NCBI GenBank assembly: GCA_000733355.1
Contig: JNVV01000005.1
Coordinates: 1,323,010-1,387,009 of the forward strand
Direction of reading: 5' to 3'
Source of the DNA: Falciphora oryzae
Taxonomy: Eukaryota; Ascomycota; Sordariomycetes; Magnaporthales; Magnaporthaceae
Length of the DNA stretch: 64,000 nucleotides
Made by a program: the position numbers and the translations under genes. The notes under the pieces are model-generated. The model saw nothing but the letters and a program-made list of their open reading frames with translations, did no database searches and was not told the origin of the DNA. This document shows, one piece after another, positions 33,201 through 48,200 of this stretch (positions are counted from its first letter, which is position 1; each line of letters begins with the position of its first letter).

Positions 33201-36200
33201 TGGCCACCAACGAGCTTAGCTGCTACCGGTACGCGGCCGTCATCTACCTAAACTGCTCGCAGAACACCCAGGAGCCACCCCGCGCCGTGGACCCGTCCGC
33301 ATGGATCGACTTCCAAGAATCCGCCATGGACCGAGACCGCCTTGCTGGCCTCCTCAAGGGCGCGACTGGAGAGTCGGCCACAGTGGCGGTCGCCAACATC
33401 CCGTACAGCAAGACCATCGTAGAGCGACAGGTTCTGGCCTCGCTCGAGGACGAGTCAGGCGACGACGAGGCCTGGATCGTCGCCGCGCGGCTGTCTGCCC
33501 AACGCTGCCCGTCCCTCTCGGCGCTCGACCTCGCACGCATGGCCGAGGAGGCCGGCTTCCGCGTCGAGATCAGCTGGGCCCGGCAGCGGTCCAGGAGCGC
33601 CGCGCTCGACGCCGTCTTCCACCGCTACCCGGTGGCGACCGAGGGTGCACGCGTGCTGTTCAAGTTCCCGACCGACGATACGGGTGCGCCGCTGGCCACG
33701 TTCGCGAACCGGCCGCTGCAAAAGCTCCGGAGCCGGCGGGTCGAGGCCGAGGTGCGCGACAGGGTCCAGGTACTGCTTCCATCGTACATGGTCCCGGACA
33801 GGATTGTCGTCCTGGACCGCATGCCTGTCAACGCAAACGGCAAGGTTGACCGCAAGGAGCTCGCGCGCATGGCGAGAACCACAGCCAAAAAGAGCAAGGC
33901 CACATCTTCTTCCACACGGGCGGCTCCGCGCGACGGGGTGGAAGCCGCTGTGTGCGACGAATTTTTCGCTGTGCTTGGCGTCGAGGTCGGCATCGAGGAC
34001 AATTTTTTCGACCAGGGCGGGCACTCGCTCATGGCCACGCGCTTGGCGTCGCGACTCAGCCGCCGCCTGGACGCTGACGTCACCGTTAAGAACATCTTCG
34101 ACCAGCCCGTGCTCAAGGACCTCGCGGCCACCATCCGCCGGAGCTCGAGCGCCTACAGCCAGATCGCGGGAACGCCCTACTCCGGCCCCGTGGAGCAGTC
34201 GTTTGCACAGGGGCGACTCTGGTTTTTGGGCCAGCTTAACATCTCGACCTCGTCGTACGTCGTGCCGCTCGCTACCCGGCTCCGCGGCCGGCTCCAGGTG
34301 GACGCGCTCGAGGCCGCATTGCACGCGCTGGAGCTGCAGCACGAAACGCTACGCACCACTTTCCAGGATGGCGACGATGGTGTTGGCATGCAGGTGGTGC
34401 GACCGGCCAGCGCACAAAAGAAGCTGAGAATCATTGACGCTTCCAGCGATTTCGCCCAGATTTTGCGGGATGAGCAGGCCGTGTCCTTTGACCTGGGGTC
34501 TGAGCCTGGCTGGAAGGTGTCGCTGCTGCAAATCGCATCAAACGATTATATCCTGTCCATTGTCATGCATCATATCATTTCGGACGGCTGGTCCTTCGAC
34601 GTTATTCGCAAAGATTTGAGTCGCCTCTATTCGGCTGCAGCCCACGGCCGTGACCCCCTCACGGCGCTCGACTCGCTGCCCATCCAATACAGGGATTTTT
34701 CGGTATGGCAGAAGCTGCCCGAGCAAGCTGCCGAGCACCAACGGCAGCTGGAATACTGGAAGACGCAATTGGCGGATAGTTCGCCTGCCGAACTGCTGTG
34801 CGATAGACAACGGCCTGCCTTCTTATCTGGTGAGGCTGGCATCGTCCAGTTCACCATCGGGGGCGCCGCATACGAGCGGCTGCAGGCCTTCTGCCGCGCG
34901 CACCAAACGACTTCCTTTATCGTCCTTTTAGCTGCGTTCCGGGCGGCACACTACCGCCTCACTGGGGCCGACGACGCCACCGTCGGCACGCCCATCGCCA
35001 ACCGCAATAGGCCCGAGCTGGAAGGCCTAATCGGTTTTTTCGTCAACACCCAGTGCATGAGGATCACGGTGGACGAGAAGGATACCACGTTTGACACACT
35101 GGTCAAGCAGGTCCGCGCCACGGCCACGGCAGCCTTCGCGAACCAGGATGTTCCGTTTGAACGGATCGTCTCGGCACTCCTAAGGGGGTCCCAGGACGCA
35201 TCCCGCAACCCCCTGGTGCAGCTCCTTTTCGCGTTGCACTCGCAGACTGACTTGGATAGGGTTGAGCTCGAAGGCATGTCGGCTGAGCCGGCGCCAGGGC
35301 CCATGGCAACGCGCCTGGACCTGGAGTTCCATCTGTTCCAGGTCCAGCACAGTCTGTCTGGCAAGGTCCTGTACTCGACGGACCTCTTCGAGAGGAAGAC
35401 CATCGAAGGCGTCGTCGCTGTGTTCCAGGAGGTGCTCCGCCGGGGCCTGGATCAACCCCAAACGTCCATCTCGGCGCTTCCGCTGACGGACAGGCTGGAC
35501 GAGCTTAAAACGATGGGTTTGATGCACATCGAGCGCACAGCCTACCCGCGCGACTCAAGCGTGGTGGACATCTTCCGCCAGCAAGCGGCCGCCCTCCCGG
35601 ACACGGCAGCCGTCACGGACCCATCGGGACAGCGGCTGACTTATGCCCAGCTTGATGCCAAATCAGACCAAACGGCAGCCTGGCTTCGTCGCCGGGGCAT
35701 TGCAGCCGAGACGCTTATCGGTGTCTTGGCCCCGCGCTCGTGCGAGGCCGTCGTGGCTTTTATGGGCATCCTTAAAGCTAAGCTAGCATACATCCCGCTT
35801 GATGTTAATGTACCCGGGGCCCGTATTGGGGCCATTCTGTCAGCGGCTGAGTGCAAGCTGGTGCTGCTTGGCCGCGGAGTGCCTCCTCCAGATACCGACC
35901 TAACAGGCGTGGACATGACCCGCATCAACGACACATTGGACCACTCCGCCGCGGGCAGTCCCTCGAGCCCGCCAGGAGCAGAGATTGCCGACGGGCCTCT
36001 GGCCACGAACCTCGCCTACGTTATGTTTACATCGGGCTCGACCGGCAAGCCCAAAGGTGTTATGGTCGAACACAGGGGCATTGTGCGCCTGGTGAAGGAC
36101 ACAAACATCATGACGCCCGCCGCCTCGGCCGTCCCTGTGGCCCACGTGACGACTCTCTCGTTCGATCTCTCAACCTGGGAGCTTTACGCACCGCTCCTCA

Positions 36201-39200
36201 ATGGCGGTTCCGTCGTTTGTATAGACTACATGACGCTTCTCGATCCAGCGGCGCTGGCCAAGACCTTTGAGAGGGAGCGGGTGCGTGCAGCACTGCTCAC
36301 TCCAGCGTTCCTCAAGCAGTGCCTCGCCAGCCCCGAGTCGGCCATGGCCATCGCGCAGCTCGACACCCTCTTGGCCTGCGGAGAGCGCCTGGACGTCCAA
36401 GATGCCATCGCGGCTTGCAAGGTCGCTACCAAGTGCGGCATCATCAACGCGTACGGGCCGACGGAGAATACCACGTTCAGCACGATATTCAGGATGACCC
36501 TGCAGGAAGGCTGCCCCAACGGTGTGCCCATCGGCCGATCCCTCAGCAACTCTGGGTCCTACATCATGGATAAGCGCCAGCGACTCGTACCCATTGGCGT
36601 CATGGGAGAGTTAGTTGTTACGGGAGACGGGCTGGCACGCGGCTATACGGATCCTGCATTGGATCGCGACCGGTTCATCGAAGTGGAAATCGCCGGTGAA
36701 ACAGTCAAGGCGTACAGGACAGGCGACAAGGCACGCTACCGGCCCACGGACGGCGAAATGGAATTTTTCGGCCGCATAGACCAGCAGGTCAAGATTCGCG
36801 GCCACCGTATCGAATTAGCCGAGGTCGAACATGGACTGCTCCGACACGAGGCGGTCACCGATGCTGCCGTCGTCGTGCGCAACACACAAGAAGGCCAGGA
36901 GCCCGAGATGATCGCTTTTGTGCGGGCGCCCAGGCTGGCGGAGCAGCACTCGCGGGCGGCCGCCGAGGCGGAGATCCGGAGCCGACTGCGGGTCTTCCTG
37001 CCCAAGTACATGATCCCTGAGGGCGTCGTGCTGATGGACCAGATGCCGCTTAACGCCAACGGCAAGGTCGACCGCAAGGAGCTCGGCCGGCTCGCGCAGA
37101 CGGCGGCGAGGAGCGAGGTCCAGGCCGCCGTGGCCGTGGCCGCCCGCGATGAGGTCGAGCTCGCCGTCTGCGACGAGTGCGCCGGCGTGCTGGGGGTCGC
37201 CGAGGTCGGCGTTAACGACGACTTTTTCGCCCTCGGCGGCCACTCCCTCATGGCCACCAAACTCGCCGCGCGCCTCAGCCGCCGTCTCGGCACCGCCATA
37301 TCGGTTAAGGAGATCTTTGATCGACCCGTCCTGGCTGATCTGGCCGCCACGATCCGCCGCAGCAGCTCCGGCTCACACAACCCAATTAAGAGAGTTGGGG
37401 AGTATTCTGGCCCCGTCCAGCAATCTTTTGCGCAGGGCCGAGTGTGGTTTATGGAGCAGCTGGCCGGTGGGACGACGTCGTATCTTATGTCGATAGCCAC
37501 GCGCCTGCGCGGAGCCCTGAACATCCACGCTTTGGAGGCTGCTTTGGCTGCTTTGGAGCAACGCCACGAAACACTTCGCACAGTTTTTGGTGAAGTGGAT
37601 GGAGTAGGTGTACAAAAGGTGCTCGATAGCGGGGGAGTAAAGCTCAAAGTTATGGACCTATCCCCAGAGGACGACGATTTTACCGGGCTTCTGCTCAAGC
37701 AACAGACAACCCCCTTCGATCTGACTTCCGAGCCAGCTTGGAGGGTTTCCCTCATCCAGCTGCCAGGGGGCGACGATAACATCCTCTCGATCGTTATGCA
37801 CCACATCATAGCTGACGGCTGGTCCATCGACGTCCTGCGCCAAGAGCTCGGCGAGTTCTACGCAGCAGCCCTGCGTGGCCACGAGCCTCTGCTGGAGCAG
37901 ATAGCGCCGCTTCCTATCCAGTACCGCGATTTCTCCGCCTGGCAGAGGGAGCCGGCACAGGCGGCAGACCACGGGAGACAGCTCGAGTACTGGAAGACGC
38001 AGCTCGCCGATAGCACCCCGGCCGAGTTTCTCACTGACCGCTCGCGTCCCAGCGCCCTGTCAGGGGGTGCAGGTGTGATCGACTTTGCGATTGATGGGGC
38101 TTTTTACGCACGCCTCCAGGCCTTCTGCCGGGCGGGGCGGACAACTTCCTTTATCGCACTGCTGGCAGCCTTCCGCGCTGCGCACTACCGACTAACCGGC
38201 GTGGAAGATGCCACTATCGGGAGTCTTATTGCTAACCGTAACCGTCCAGAAATCGAGAACCTTATCGGCTTTTTCGTTAACACCCAATGCATGCGCATGA
38301 TCGTCGGTGACGACGATTCCTTCGCGGGCCTGGTGGAGCAAACCAGGACGACCGCCGCAGCCGCCTTCGCTAACCAAGACGTACCATTCGAGCGTATCGT
38401 GTCATCATTGCGTCTTGGCACCAACGATATGTCCCGCAACCCGCTCGTCCAGACCATGCTTGTGTTGCACTCGCAAGAAGACCTCGATCGGATCCAGCTC
38501 GAGGGCCTGGCTGCGGACCTTGTCCCTGGCACGGCCACGGCCCGGCTAGATGTCGAGTTCCACATGCTCCAAAGGGTAGGCAGCTTGAGCGGAAGGGCTT
38601 TGTATTCTACGGACCTGTTCGAGCCCAAGACGATACGCGTTCTTGTGTCCGTTTTCCTCAACATCCTCCGCCAGGGACTCGAGCAGCCGCAGGAGCCCAT
38701 CTCCACGCTACCACTCATTAAAGACGGCCTCGACGAGCTCCCCAGTGACTCGGGCGCGTACGTCATGGACCGCAGGCAGCAGCTCGTCCCGCGAGGAGTC
38801 ATGGGCGAATTGGTCGTGACCGGAGGCGGCCTCTCACGATACACGGACTCTAATCTTGACCGCAACCGATTTGTGGAAATCGAGATCTTGGTCGACAACA
38901 CTCCCGTAAAGGTGTACAGAACAGGAGACCGTGCCCGGTACCGCCCGATCGATGGCCAGCTAGAATTTTTCGGCCGCATGGACCAACAGATCAAGATCAG
39001 TGGCCACCACATCGACCCGGCCGAAGTAGAAGCTGCAATCCTCAAACTGGATGTCGCGGCAGACGCCGCCGTCGTGGTGCAGGCCGACAAGATCGTCGCG
39101 TTCGTGGCGACCAAGATGACCGAGAACACGATTCCCGACCACAACGACGCCGGCGGGCAGGTCGACGGGTGGGTGACACACTTCGACAAGGCCATATACA

Positions 39201-42200
39201 CCGACATCGACAAAATCGAGGACACGACCCTCGGCAACGACTTTATAGGCCGGACCTCCATGTACGACGGCAGCTTGATCGACCGCGCCGAGATGCAGGA
39301 GTGGCTCGACGAGACGATGCAGGCGATGCTGGAGGGCGCGGCGCCCGGGCGTGTGCTCGAAATCGGCACCGGAAGTGGCATGATCCTGTTCAACCTCGCC
39401 AGGGCGGCGGGCGGCCTCGAGAGGTATTGGGGCCTGGAGCCTTCCCGCGCCGCCGCCAGGTTCGTCGAGGACCGGGTCAAAACGGACGCCACGCTGGCTG
39501 GCCGCGTCCACATGCACGTCGGCACGGCGGGAGACGTTGGCCACCTGGAGCTGCACCCTGAGCTCGTGGTCATCAACTCGGTCATTCAATACTTCCCGAC
39601 CCCGGAATATTTTACAGATATCATCGGCCAGCTCGTCCGGACGCCGGGTGTTAAGCGCATTTTCTTTGGCGACGTCCGGTCTTACGCCATTGACAGGCAG
39701 TTCCTCGCGTCGAGGGCGCTGCATTCGCTTGGAAGGTCGGCTACGAAGGCCGGCGTTAAGCAGATCATTGCAGAGCTGACCGAAAATGAAGAGGAGCTAC
39801 TTATCGACCCGGAATTCTTTATCGGCCTCAAAAAGCAGCTGCCTGGTCTTATCCACCACGTTGAGATTTTACCCAAGCGCATGTCGGCAACCAACGAGCT
39901 CAGCTCCTACCGCTACGCGGCTGTGGTTCATGTGTTACAAGAAAAATCACGACCCGTGCACACCATCGACCAGGCCGCCTGGGTGGACTTTGAGGCGTCG
40001 GCCATGGGTCGGGAGGGCCTCGCCAGCCTCCTGCGGAGCGCGCCAGCCGACGCCACCATTGCGATCGAAAACATTCCCTGGAGCAAGACGATGCTCGAGA
40101 GGCTCGTCATCGAGTCACTCGACGCCGAGGGCGACGCCCAAGACGCCGTCGACGGGGTGGCTTGGATCTCGGCTGCCCGGTCTGCGGCGGAGCGCCGCGA
40201 GTCGTTGTCGGCCGCTGATTTGGCGCGCCTGGCCGACGAGGCCGGCTTCCGGGTCGAGGTCAGCTGGGCGCGGCAGCGGTCCCATGCCGGCGCCATGGAT
40301 GCCGTGTTCCACAAGGTCGCGGGCGAGGGCGGCGCGCGTGTCCTGTACCAGTTCCCGACCGACGACGAGGCGGCGGGCCCGCCGGCCACCCCGCTCACGA
40401 GCCAGCCGCTGGAGCGCCTGCATCGCCGCCGTGTGGAGGCGCATATTTTGGAGGGGCTGCGGGAGGCGCTCCCGGCACACATAATGCCCCAGAAGATTGT
40501 CGTGTTCGGCGGCCAGCTCCCGGTTGATGCAGACGGCAAGGTCGACCGCGAAGAACTAGCTCGCATGGCCCAGACTGTTCGGAAGCCCAGCGCCGTGCCT
40601 TCTGTCCGCGTCCGTCCGAAGGACGACGTCGAGGCGGTTGTTTGCGAAGAGTTCGCGTCGGTTCTCGGCGTGGAAGTCGGGATAAACGACAACTTTTTCG
40701 ACCAAGGAGGCCACTCCCTGATGGCTACCAAGCTCGCGGCCCGTCTAAGCCGTCGACTAAACACCGATATATCGGTTAAAAATATCTTTGACCAGCCCGT
40801 TTTGAGTGACTTAGCCGACACGATTCGCCGTATTTCGGCTTCGCACAACCCCATTCCAAAGACCGCCCACGTTGGCCCGGTCAAGCTGTCGTTTGCCCAG
40901 GGCCGTCTTTGGTTCCTGGACCAGATCGACCTTGGAAAGACGGCGTACATCATCCCCATGGCGACGCGTTTGCGCGGACCATTAAAAACAGAGGCTTTGG
41001 AAGCCGCAATCCGGGCCCTCGAAACGCGCCACGAGACGCTGCGCACGACATTCCACGAAACAGACGGCGTGGGCATGCAGGTTGTGGGACCTGTCAGCAC
41101 CGTTAAGCTGGACATTGTCGACATGTCGGCCAAACCGCACGAAGAGTACACCCAATTCCTGCGTAAAGAACAGACAACCGCATTCGACCTGGCTGCCCGG
41201 CCGGGCTGGCGAGTGGCCCTCATCAAGCTAGGGCAGGATGACCACGTCCTTTCGGTCGTTATGCATCATATCATTTCCGACGGGTGGTCTATCGACGTAA
41301 TGCGCCGCGAACTGGGCCAGTTCTACGCTGCAGCGGTACGGGGCCGCGACCCCCTATCAGTCGTGCCGGCGCTCCCGATCCAGTACCGTGACTTTGCGGT
41401 GTGGCAAGCACAGCAGTCTGGCGAGCATGGGCGTCAACTGCAATACTGGAAAAAGATGCTGGCAGATAGCTCCCCAGCCGAGCTGTTGACGGATAAGCCC
41501 CGGCCAGCCACGCTCTCGGGAGACGCAGGCGTCGTGTCCTTATCTATCGACGGGTCCGTGTACGAGGACCTCCTAGCATTCTGCAGGTATCATCAAACCA
41601 CCTCCTTCACCGTGCTGTTGGCCGCGTTCCGTGCCGCCCATTATCGTTTTACAACGGGAGCCGAAAACGCGACCATCGGTACCCCGATCGCCAACAGAAA
41701 CCGGCCCGAGCTCGAAAACATGGTTGGGTTTTTCGTCAATACCCAATGCATGAAGATCGCGGTTGGCAAAGACGACACGTTTGAAGGCCTCGTCAGGCAG
41801 GTCCGCTCCACTGCGACGGCGGCGTATGCAAACCAAGACGTCCCTTTCGAGCGCATCGTGTCGGAGCTCCTGCCTGGATTCAGGGATAGCTCGACCTCCA
41901 GGAACCCCCTGGTTCAGCTTATGTTTGCGCTGCACTCGCAGCAGGATCTCGAGCGCATACCTTTGGAGGGCTTAGCTGCCGAAGCTGTCCTGGGCAACCC
42001 GACGACCCGCATGGATTTAGAATTCCACCTTTTGCAGGGCGAGAAGGGACTCGCCGGCAGGGTTCTCTACAGCAAGGATCTGTTCGAGGAAAAAACCGTT
42101 AACGATATCGTCGCCGTTTTCCTCGAGATCCTCCGCCGCGGCCTCGACCGCCCACGCACCCCGTTGTCGACGCTCCCGCTTACGGATGGGCTCGGCGAGG

Positions 42201-45200
42201 TGCGGTCCATGGGCCTCCTGGACGTTCGGCAGACCGACTACCCAAAATGGTCTGTGGTTGACGCTTTCCGTAAGCAGGCGGCCGCCCATCCGGACGCGAC
42301 GGCGGTCGTCGATTCGTCGGGTCGTATAACATACAGAGAGCTGGACGAAAAGTCTGACCAGCTTGAGACGTGGCTCCGCCGCCGCAAAGGCATGAGTCCG
42401 GAGACCCTCGTTGGCGTGCTCGCGCCGCGGTCGTGCGAAGCTGTTGTGGCGTTCCTCGGCGTGCTTAAGGCGAACCTCGCGTATATCCCGCTCGACACCA
42501 ACGCACCAGCAGCACGGATCACAATGATCTTGTCAACCGTGGCGGAAAAGACACTGGTGCTTCTCGGCCGCGACGCCCCTATGCCGGACTGCTCGACAGC
42601 CGATGTCGAGCTGACTAGGATCGCCGACGCTCTAGGGAGCGCGGGCCCGGCAGAAACGGCATCTGCGGGCCAGCAGCCTTCGGCAGCAAGCCTTGCCTAC
42701 GTCATGTTTACGTCGGGCTCGACGGGCCATCCAAAGGGCGTCATGGTGGAGCACCGCGGCATTGTGCGGTTGGCAAGCGAACCGGACGTGGCCCTTCGGG
42801 GGGCGCCCATCGCCCACATGGCCAACACGGCATTCGACGCCGCCACCTGGGAGATATACACGGCCATTTTGAACGGTGGCACCGTGGTTTGCATCGAATA
42901 CATGACAGTACTGGACCCTGTCGCACTGGGTGGCGTCTTTGTGGAAAAGGGGATCCGCGGGGCCTTGTTCACGCCAGCGCTGCTCAAGCAATGCATGGCT
43001 TCGTCACCGGCCACCCTCGCCGGGCTGGATCTGCTGGTGGTCGGCGCCGACAGGTTCCCGCCGCAGAGCGCTATCGAGGCGGCACGCCTGGTCCGAGGGG
43101 CCGTGTTCAACGTGTACGGGCCGACGGAGAACTCGTGCATTAGCACCAAGTACCGTGTGCGGGTCGGCGAGGAGAACTATACAAACGGTGTCCCAATCGG
43201 CCGGGCAATCGCCAATTCCGGGGCCTTCGTCATGGACGGCCAGCAAAAGATGGTCCCCCTTGGTGTTATGGGAGAGCTCGTCGTGACGGGAGACGGGCTC
43301 GCGCGCGGCTACACGGACCCGGGGCTGAACGAGGAGCGGTTTGTCAGCGTGACAATCAACGGGAAGACGACGAGGGCATACAGGACTGGTGACCGGGTCC
43401 GATACCGGGCGGACGGCCAGATCGAGTTCTTCGGCCGCATGGACCAGCAGATTAAGATTCGAGGCTACCGGATCGAGGCGGCCGAGATCGAGCACGCTAT
43501 GGTTTCCCACGAGGCGGTGCAGGACGCGGCCGTGGTGGTTAGGGCTCAAGATGGCCAAGAGCCAGACCTGGTCGGGTTCGTGACCTCGGGGCAGGGGCCC
43601 GAGGCTGAGCGTAACATCCGCACTCGTCTGCAGGCTCTGCTCCCGGCATACATGGTCCCGGAGCGGATTGTGGTCTTGGATCAGATGCCCCTGAACGCGA
43701 ACGGCAAGGTAGATGGCAAGGAGCTCGAGGCCATGGCCCGCAGTGTGCCCAGGTGGGTTGAGGATGCCACCGACGACATCTTTATCCCCAAGGGCGAGCT
43801 CGAAGAGATCATACGCACCGTCGTCGCGGGCGTCGTCAACATGCCTCTCGACCGCGTCCCAGCAAACCGCTCCTTCGTCGGCATGGGCGGCGACTCCATC
43901 ACCGCCATGCAGGCCATGGCGCTGTGCCGGCAGCGCGGCGTGTCCCTGCAGGTTCGAGACATACTCGGTAGCGCCAGCATCCCGGCCATGGCGGCCAAGG
44001 CCACCAGACTGGGCGACGCAGGCGCCACCGCGGGCAGCGAGCAGGAGGCCGAGGACGAGTTCGCGGCCTTCCCTCTCTCGCCCATCCAGAAGCTTCACCT
44101 CGCTCAGTTCCCCGAGGGAGAGAACCACTACAACCAGAGCTTGCTGCTCAAGGTGCGCAAGCCAACCGCCGACTCGACCATCCAGACCGCCCTGCTGGAC
44201 CTGGTTCGCCGACACCCAATACTGCGCGCCCGGTTCGAGAGGAGCCCGTCCAGCGGTCAGTGGACACAGGCGGTGCGGCCCATGGCCGACGATGCCCTCT
44301 CTTTCTTCACCGGCAGCGCGACATCCTGGGACAAGGCACGGGACTTCATGACGGAGGCGCACCGTTGCCTCGACATCACCGCTGGCCCGCTTGTAGCTGC
44401 GAGGCTCATCCGGGTCGGTGGGGAGACTTCGCTGCTGATGGTGGCCCACCATCTCGTCATCGACCTGGTGTCGTGGCGCACGCTGCTCCAGGACCTGGAG
44501 CAGCTGATCGAGGGCACCGCACCCTTGCCCGAAACGCAGATTTCTTGGTCGTACCAGCGATGGGTCCGCAGCTTGCACAAGTATGCTGACACACAGGCGG
44601 CGGCCGCGGCCCTGGAACTGCCGTCAGTGGCACCAGATTCGAACCTCGAGTTCTGGGGCACCGACGCGTCGTCGGCTAATAACTCCACCAACCTGGTCGA
44701 GGGAGAATTCACGCTTGATGCTGCGATCACCGAGACCCTCGTCCGGGCGGCCGAGAAGACACTCAGGGCCGAGCTCCCGGATGTTCTCCTGGCCGTGGCC
44801 GCCCACGCCTTTGCAGCCACGTTCCCAGAGCGGACGCCGCCTCCGTTCCACACCGAGACGCACGGTAGGGACCACCCGCGTGACAAAGCCATGACGGTCC
44901 ACAACACAGTCGGCTGGTTCACGGCGATCGTGCCACTCGTGCTCGCGCCCGTCGACGGGGACGACTGGGTCGACCGCGTCGTCCGGGCAAAGGACGCCCG
45001 GCGCGACGTGCCCGGGCTGGGTGTCCCTTATTTCACGTCCAAGATGCTGCGGGGCTCGGAGAGGCCCGATAGCCTCCCCTTCGAAGTCGTCCTCAACTAC
45101 CTCGGCCGCTTCCAGCAGCTAGAGCGCGCCGAGGGCCTGTTCGAGTTTATGCCAAGGACCATGCGGCCCGCGGATGTGAACCCGTCCGCCGCTCGCATCT

Positions 45201-48200
45201 CTGTGATCGACATCTCGGCTGTCGTCGAGAAGGACGCGCTCACCGTGGCGTGGAGCTACGGCGCCGGAATCCGCCACCAAGAGCGCCTGGCCAGGTGGTT
45301 TGGCCTGTTACAGCAGGGACTGGAGGAGGTCGCACTTGCGCTGCAGCGCGCACCGGCGCAGCTTACCAGAGCCGACGTACCGCTGCTGCCCATCTCACAT
45401 GCGCAGCTCGAGCGGCTCAACTGGGCACTGACGGCCATCTCGCCTACGGGTTCCGACGGGGTCGAGGACGTATACCCCACGTCGCCCATGCAGCGCGGCA
45501 TCCTTCTCAGCCAAGCCAGGGATGCCTCACAGTACGACGTGCATTTTGTATGGGAGGTCTCCCCCGCCGGCAGCGGCGGACCGGTTGACGTGGCTCAGCT
45601 GGAGCGCGCCTGGCACCGCGTGGTTGAGCGCCACCCCATGCTGCGGACCGTTTTCATCAACGACGGCCTCCGCGACGACTCGCCGTTCGACCAGGTCGTC
45701 CTGAAGAAGACAAGTCCATCCACGACGACGCTGACGTGCGGCCACGGCGAGACTGCCCTGGACAAGGTGTGGGCTTCTTCGTCCCGCGGTACCTTCGTCC
45801 CCAGCGCTCCCGCGCACCGTCTCACCATTTGCGCCGGCCCTGGAGGGGAGGTCTACGCCCACATCCAGGTCAGCCACGCGCTGATCGACGCGACCTCGCT
45901 GCAGGTCCTGCTCCAGGACTGGAACCGCGCGTACGCCGGCAGCCTTCCCGCCGGCGGCGGTCCTACCTACTCAAGCTACATCGCGCACGTCCAAAGGACG
46001 TCTCTCGGCGCGTCGCTCCGGTTCTGGACCACCCACCTCGAGGGCGCCACGGTCTGCCGCCTCCCGCAGCTGACGGACGGCAAGGTGCCGAGCAGCAGCG
46101 ACCGACGCGAGATCCGCAACGTCCGGACCGAGGTGGCGTTCGCGTCCCGCCTCGCCACCCTGGCGAGGAGCCTGCGCGTGTCCGTCGCCAACATCTTCCA
46201 GCTGGCCTGGGCCCTGGTGCTCAGGTCCTACAGCAGCCAGCAGGACATCTGTTTCGGGTACATCGCGTCCGGCAGGGACGTCGAGCTCGACGGCATCTCG
46301 GACGCGGTGGGGCCCTTTATCAACATGCTCGTGTCCCGCGTCGTCTTTGACGGCCGCGACGACACGACGCCGGCCGCCCTGCTGCGGCGCCTTTTCGACA
46401 CGTACGTCGACAGCCTGCCGCACCAGCACGCGCCCCTGGCGGACATCACGCACGCCCTCGACATCCCCAGCGGTGGGCTTTTCAACACGGCCTTGTCCTT
46501 CCAGAAAATACCGACTTCGGGTGGCGGCGGGGATCTTCCGCTGTCGTTCCGCCCCGTCAAAGGAGCCGATCCCACAGAGGTGAGTACCTAGTCGCATGCC
46601 CTTGCAGCATCCGCTGATGTATCTGATGCCACCGATCATTGACTTTACTGACACGACACTTGACAACCAGTTCGACGTTATGATCAACGTTATAAGCTCC
46701 GACGACCGCATCGAATTCGCGTTTGACTACCGCTCCGACTACCTGACCGACCCGCAGGCCAACAACATCGCGCAGAGCATGGTCCAGGCCCTCAAGGTTA
46801 TCGAAGCAGCCCCCGAGGCGCGCGTGGGCTCGCTCCAGCTCCTCCCCGCGGAGCACCTATCCCAGCTCAAGAAATGGGGCGAAGACCCGCCGCCCCTCGT
46901 CGACCGGGCGGTGCACGAAATGTTCGCCGACGTGTGCCGCCAGCGCCCCGACGCGGCCGCGGTGCACGCCTGGGACGGGGGCTTCTCCTACGCGGAGCTC
47001 GACAAGGCTTCTTCCAAGCTCGCCGGCGTCCTGGTCGGGCATGGAGTCAAGCCCAGTGACTTTGTTGCGCTGTGCTTCGAAAAGTCGGCCTGGGTCCCCG
47101 TCGCCCTCCTTGCCGTCCTGAAGGCGGGCGCGGCGTTCCTGATCCTGGAGGCCGACGCGCCCCGCGAGCGTATCCGGTACATGCTGGGCAAAACGGGAAC
47201 TTCTCTCGTCCTCTGCTCGCCGGCGTGCAGTGCAGTGGTGGCAAACTGGGGCACGTCCTCCATCGTGGTCAGCCCTGAGGTGATCGCGACGGCCAAGCCG
47301 GTCGGTCGGCTACCCGGCGTGCCAAGCTCCAGTGCCTGCTACGTTGTATTCACGTCTGGCACCACCGGCCAGCCCAAGGGTGCAGTCACCGAACACGGCG
47401 CCTTTTGCACCTCGGCTGTTGCACAAGCCAAGAACATGTCGCTTGGGCCCAGCACCCGCTGCCTCCAGTTTTCGTCCTTCATGTTCGACATATCCCTGCT
47501 CGAGATGATGATGCCGCTGCTCGCGGGCGGGTGCGTGTGCATCCCACGCAAACAGGACATGCTCGACGACTTCCCGCGCGTCGTCAGGGATATGAAGGTT
47601 AACTGGACCATCCTTACGCCCTCCTTCCTCCGCACCCTAAACCCGCAAGCAGATATGGCGCCTCTCCAGATCGTTTTCCTCGTGGGCGAGGCCGTCTCCC
47701 AAAAGGATGTCGACGACTGGGCCAACAGAGTGCAGCTGGGCAACTCGTACGGGCCTGCAGAGTGCTCCGCCATCGCGTCCGTCTGGCCGCGCCTGACGCG
47801 GTCGACCGAGGGACCCAACATCGGCCACGGGTCTGGGTGCTGCCGCTGGGTGACAGTGCCGGGCGACAGGAACCGCCTCGTCCCCGTTGGAGCCATCGGC
47901 GAGCTCTTGCTAGAGGGCGCATCCCTCGCTCGCGGCTACATCAACGACCCTGCCAAGACGGCCGAGGTCTTCCTCAGCGGCCTCACCTGGGCGCCGCTGG
48001 TGGGCCGGACTCCCGAGACGCGCTTCTACGCGACCGGCGACCTCGTCCGCGCCAACAGCGACGGCTCCCTCACCTTCATCGGCCGGACAGACACCCAGGT
48101 CAAGATCAATGGCCAGCGCATCGAGCTGGGAGAGGTGCATCACCACCTCGTGGCCATGGACGAGATCAGACACTCGGTCGTTATGAACCCGTCCAAGGGC

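Noticed and set aside
39928..41226. Long antisense frame of 432 codons, and many others antisense to the NRPS
   Set aside because: GC-rich coding DNA leaves open antisense frames; the translations are Arg/Ser-rich and unlike proteins.
46589..46598. Two separate NRPS genes split at the TAG 46589
   Set aside because: The break falls inside one C domain and is removed by a well-formed intron.
46580..46607. A 28-bp intron in the NRPS (next AG after the donor)
   Set aside because: Too short for a fungal intron and without a branch site; the 91-bp alternative is in the same phase and has ACTGAC.
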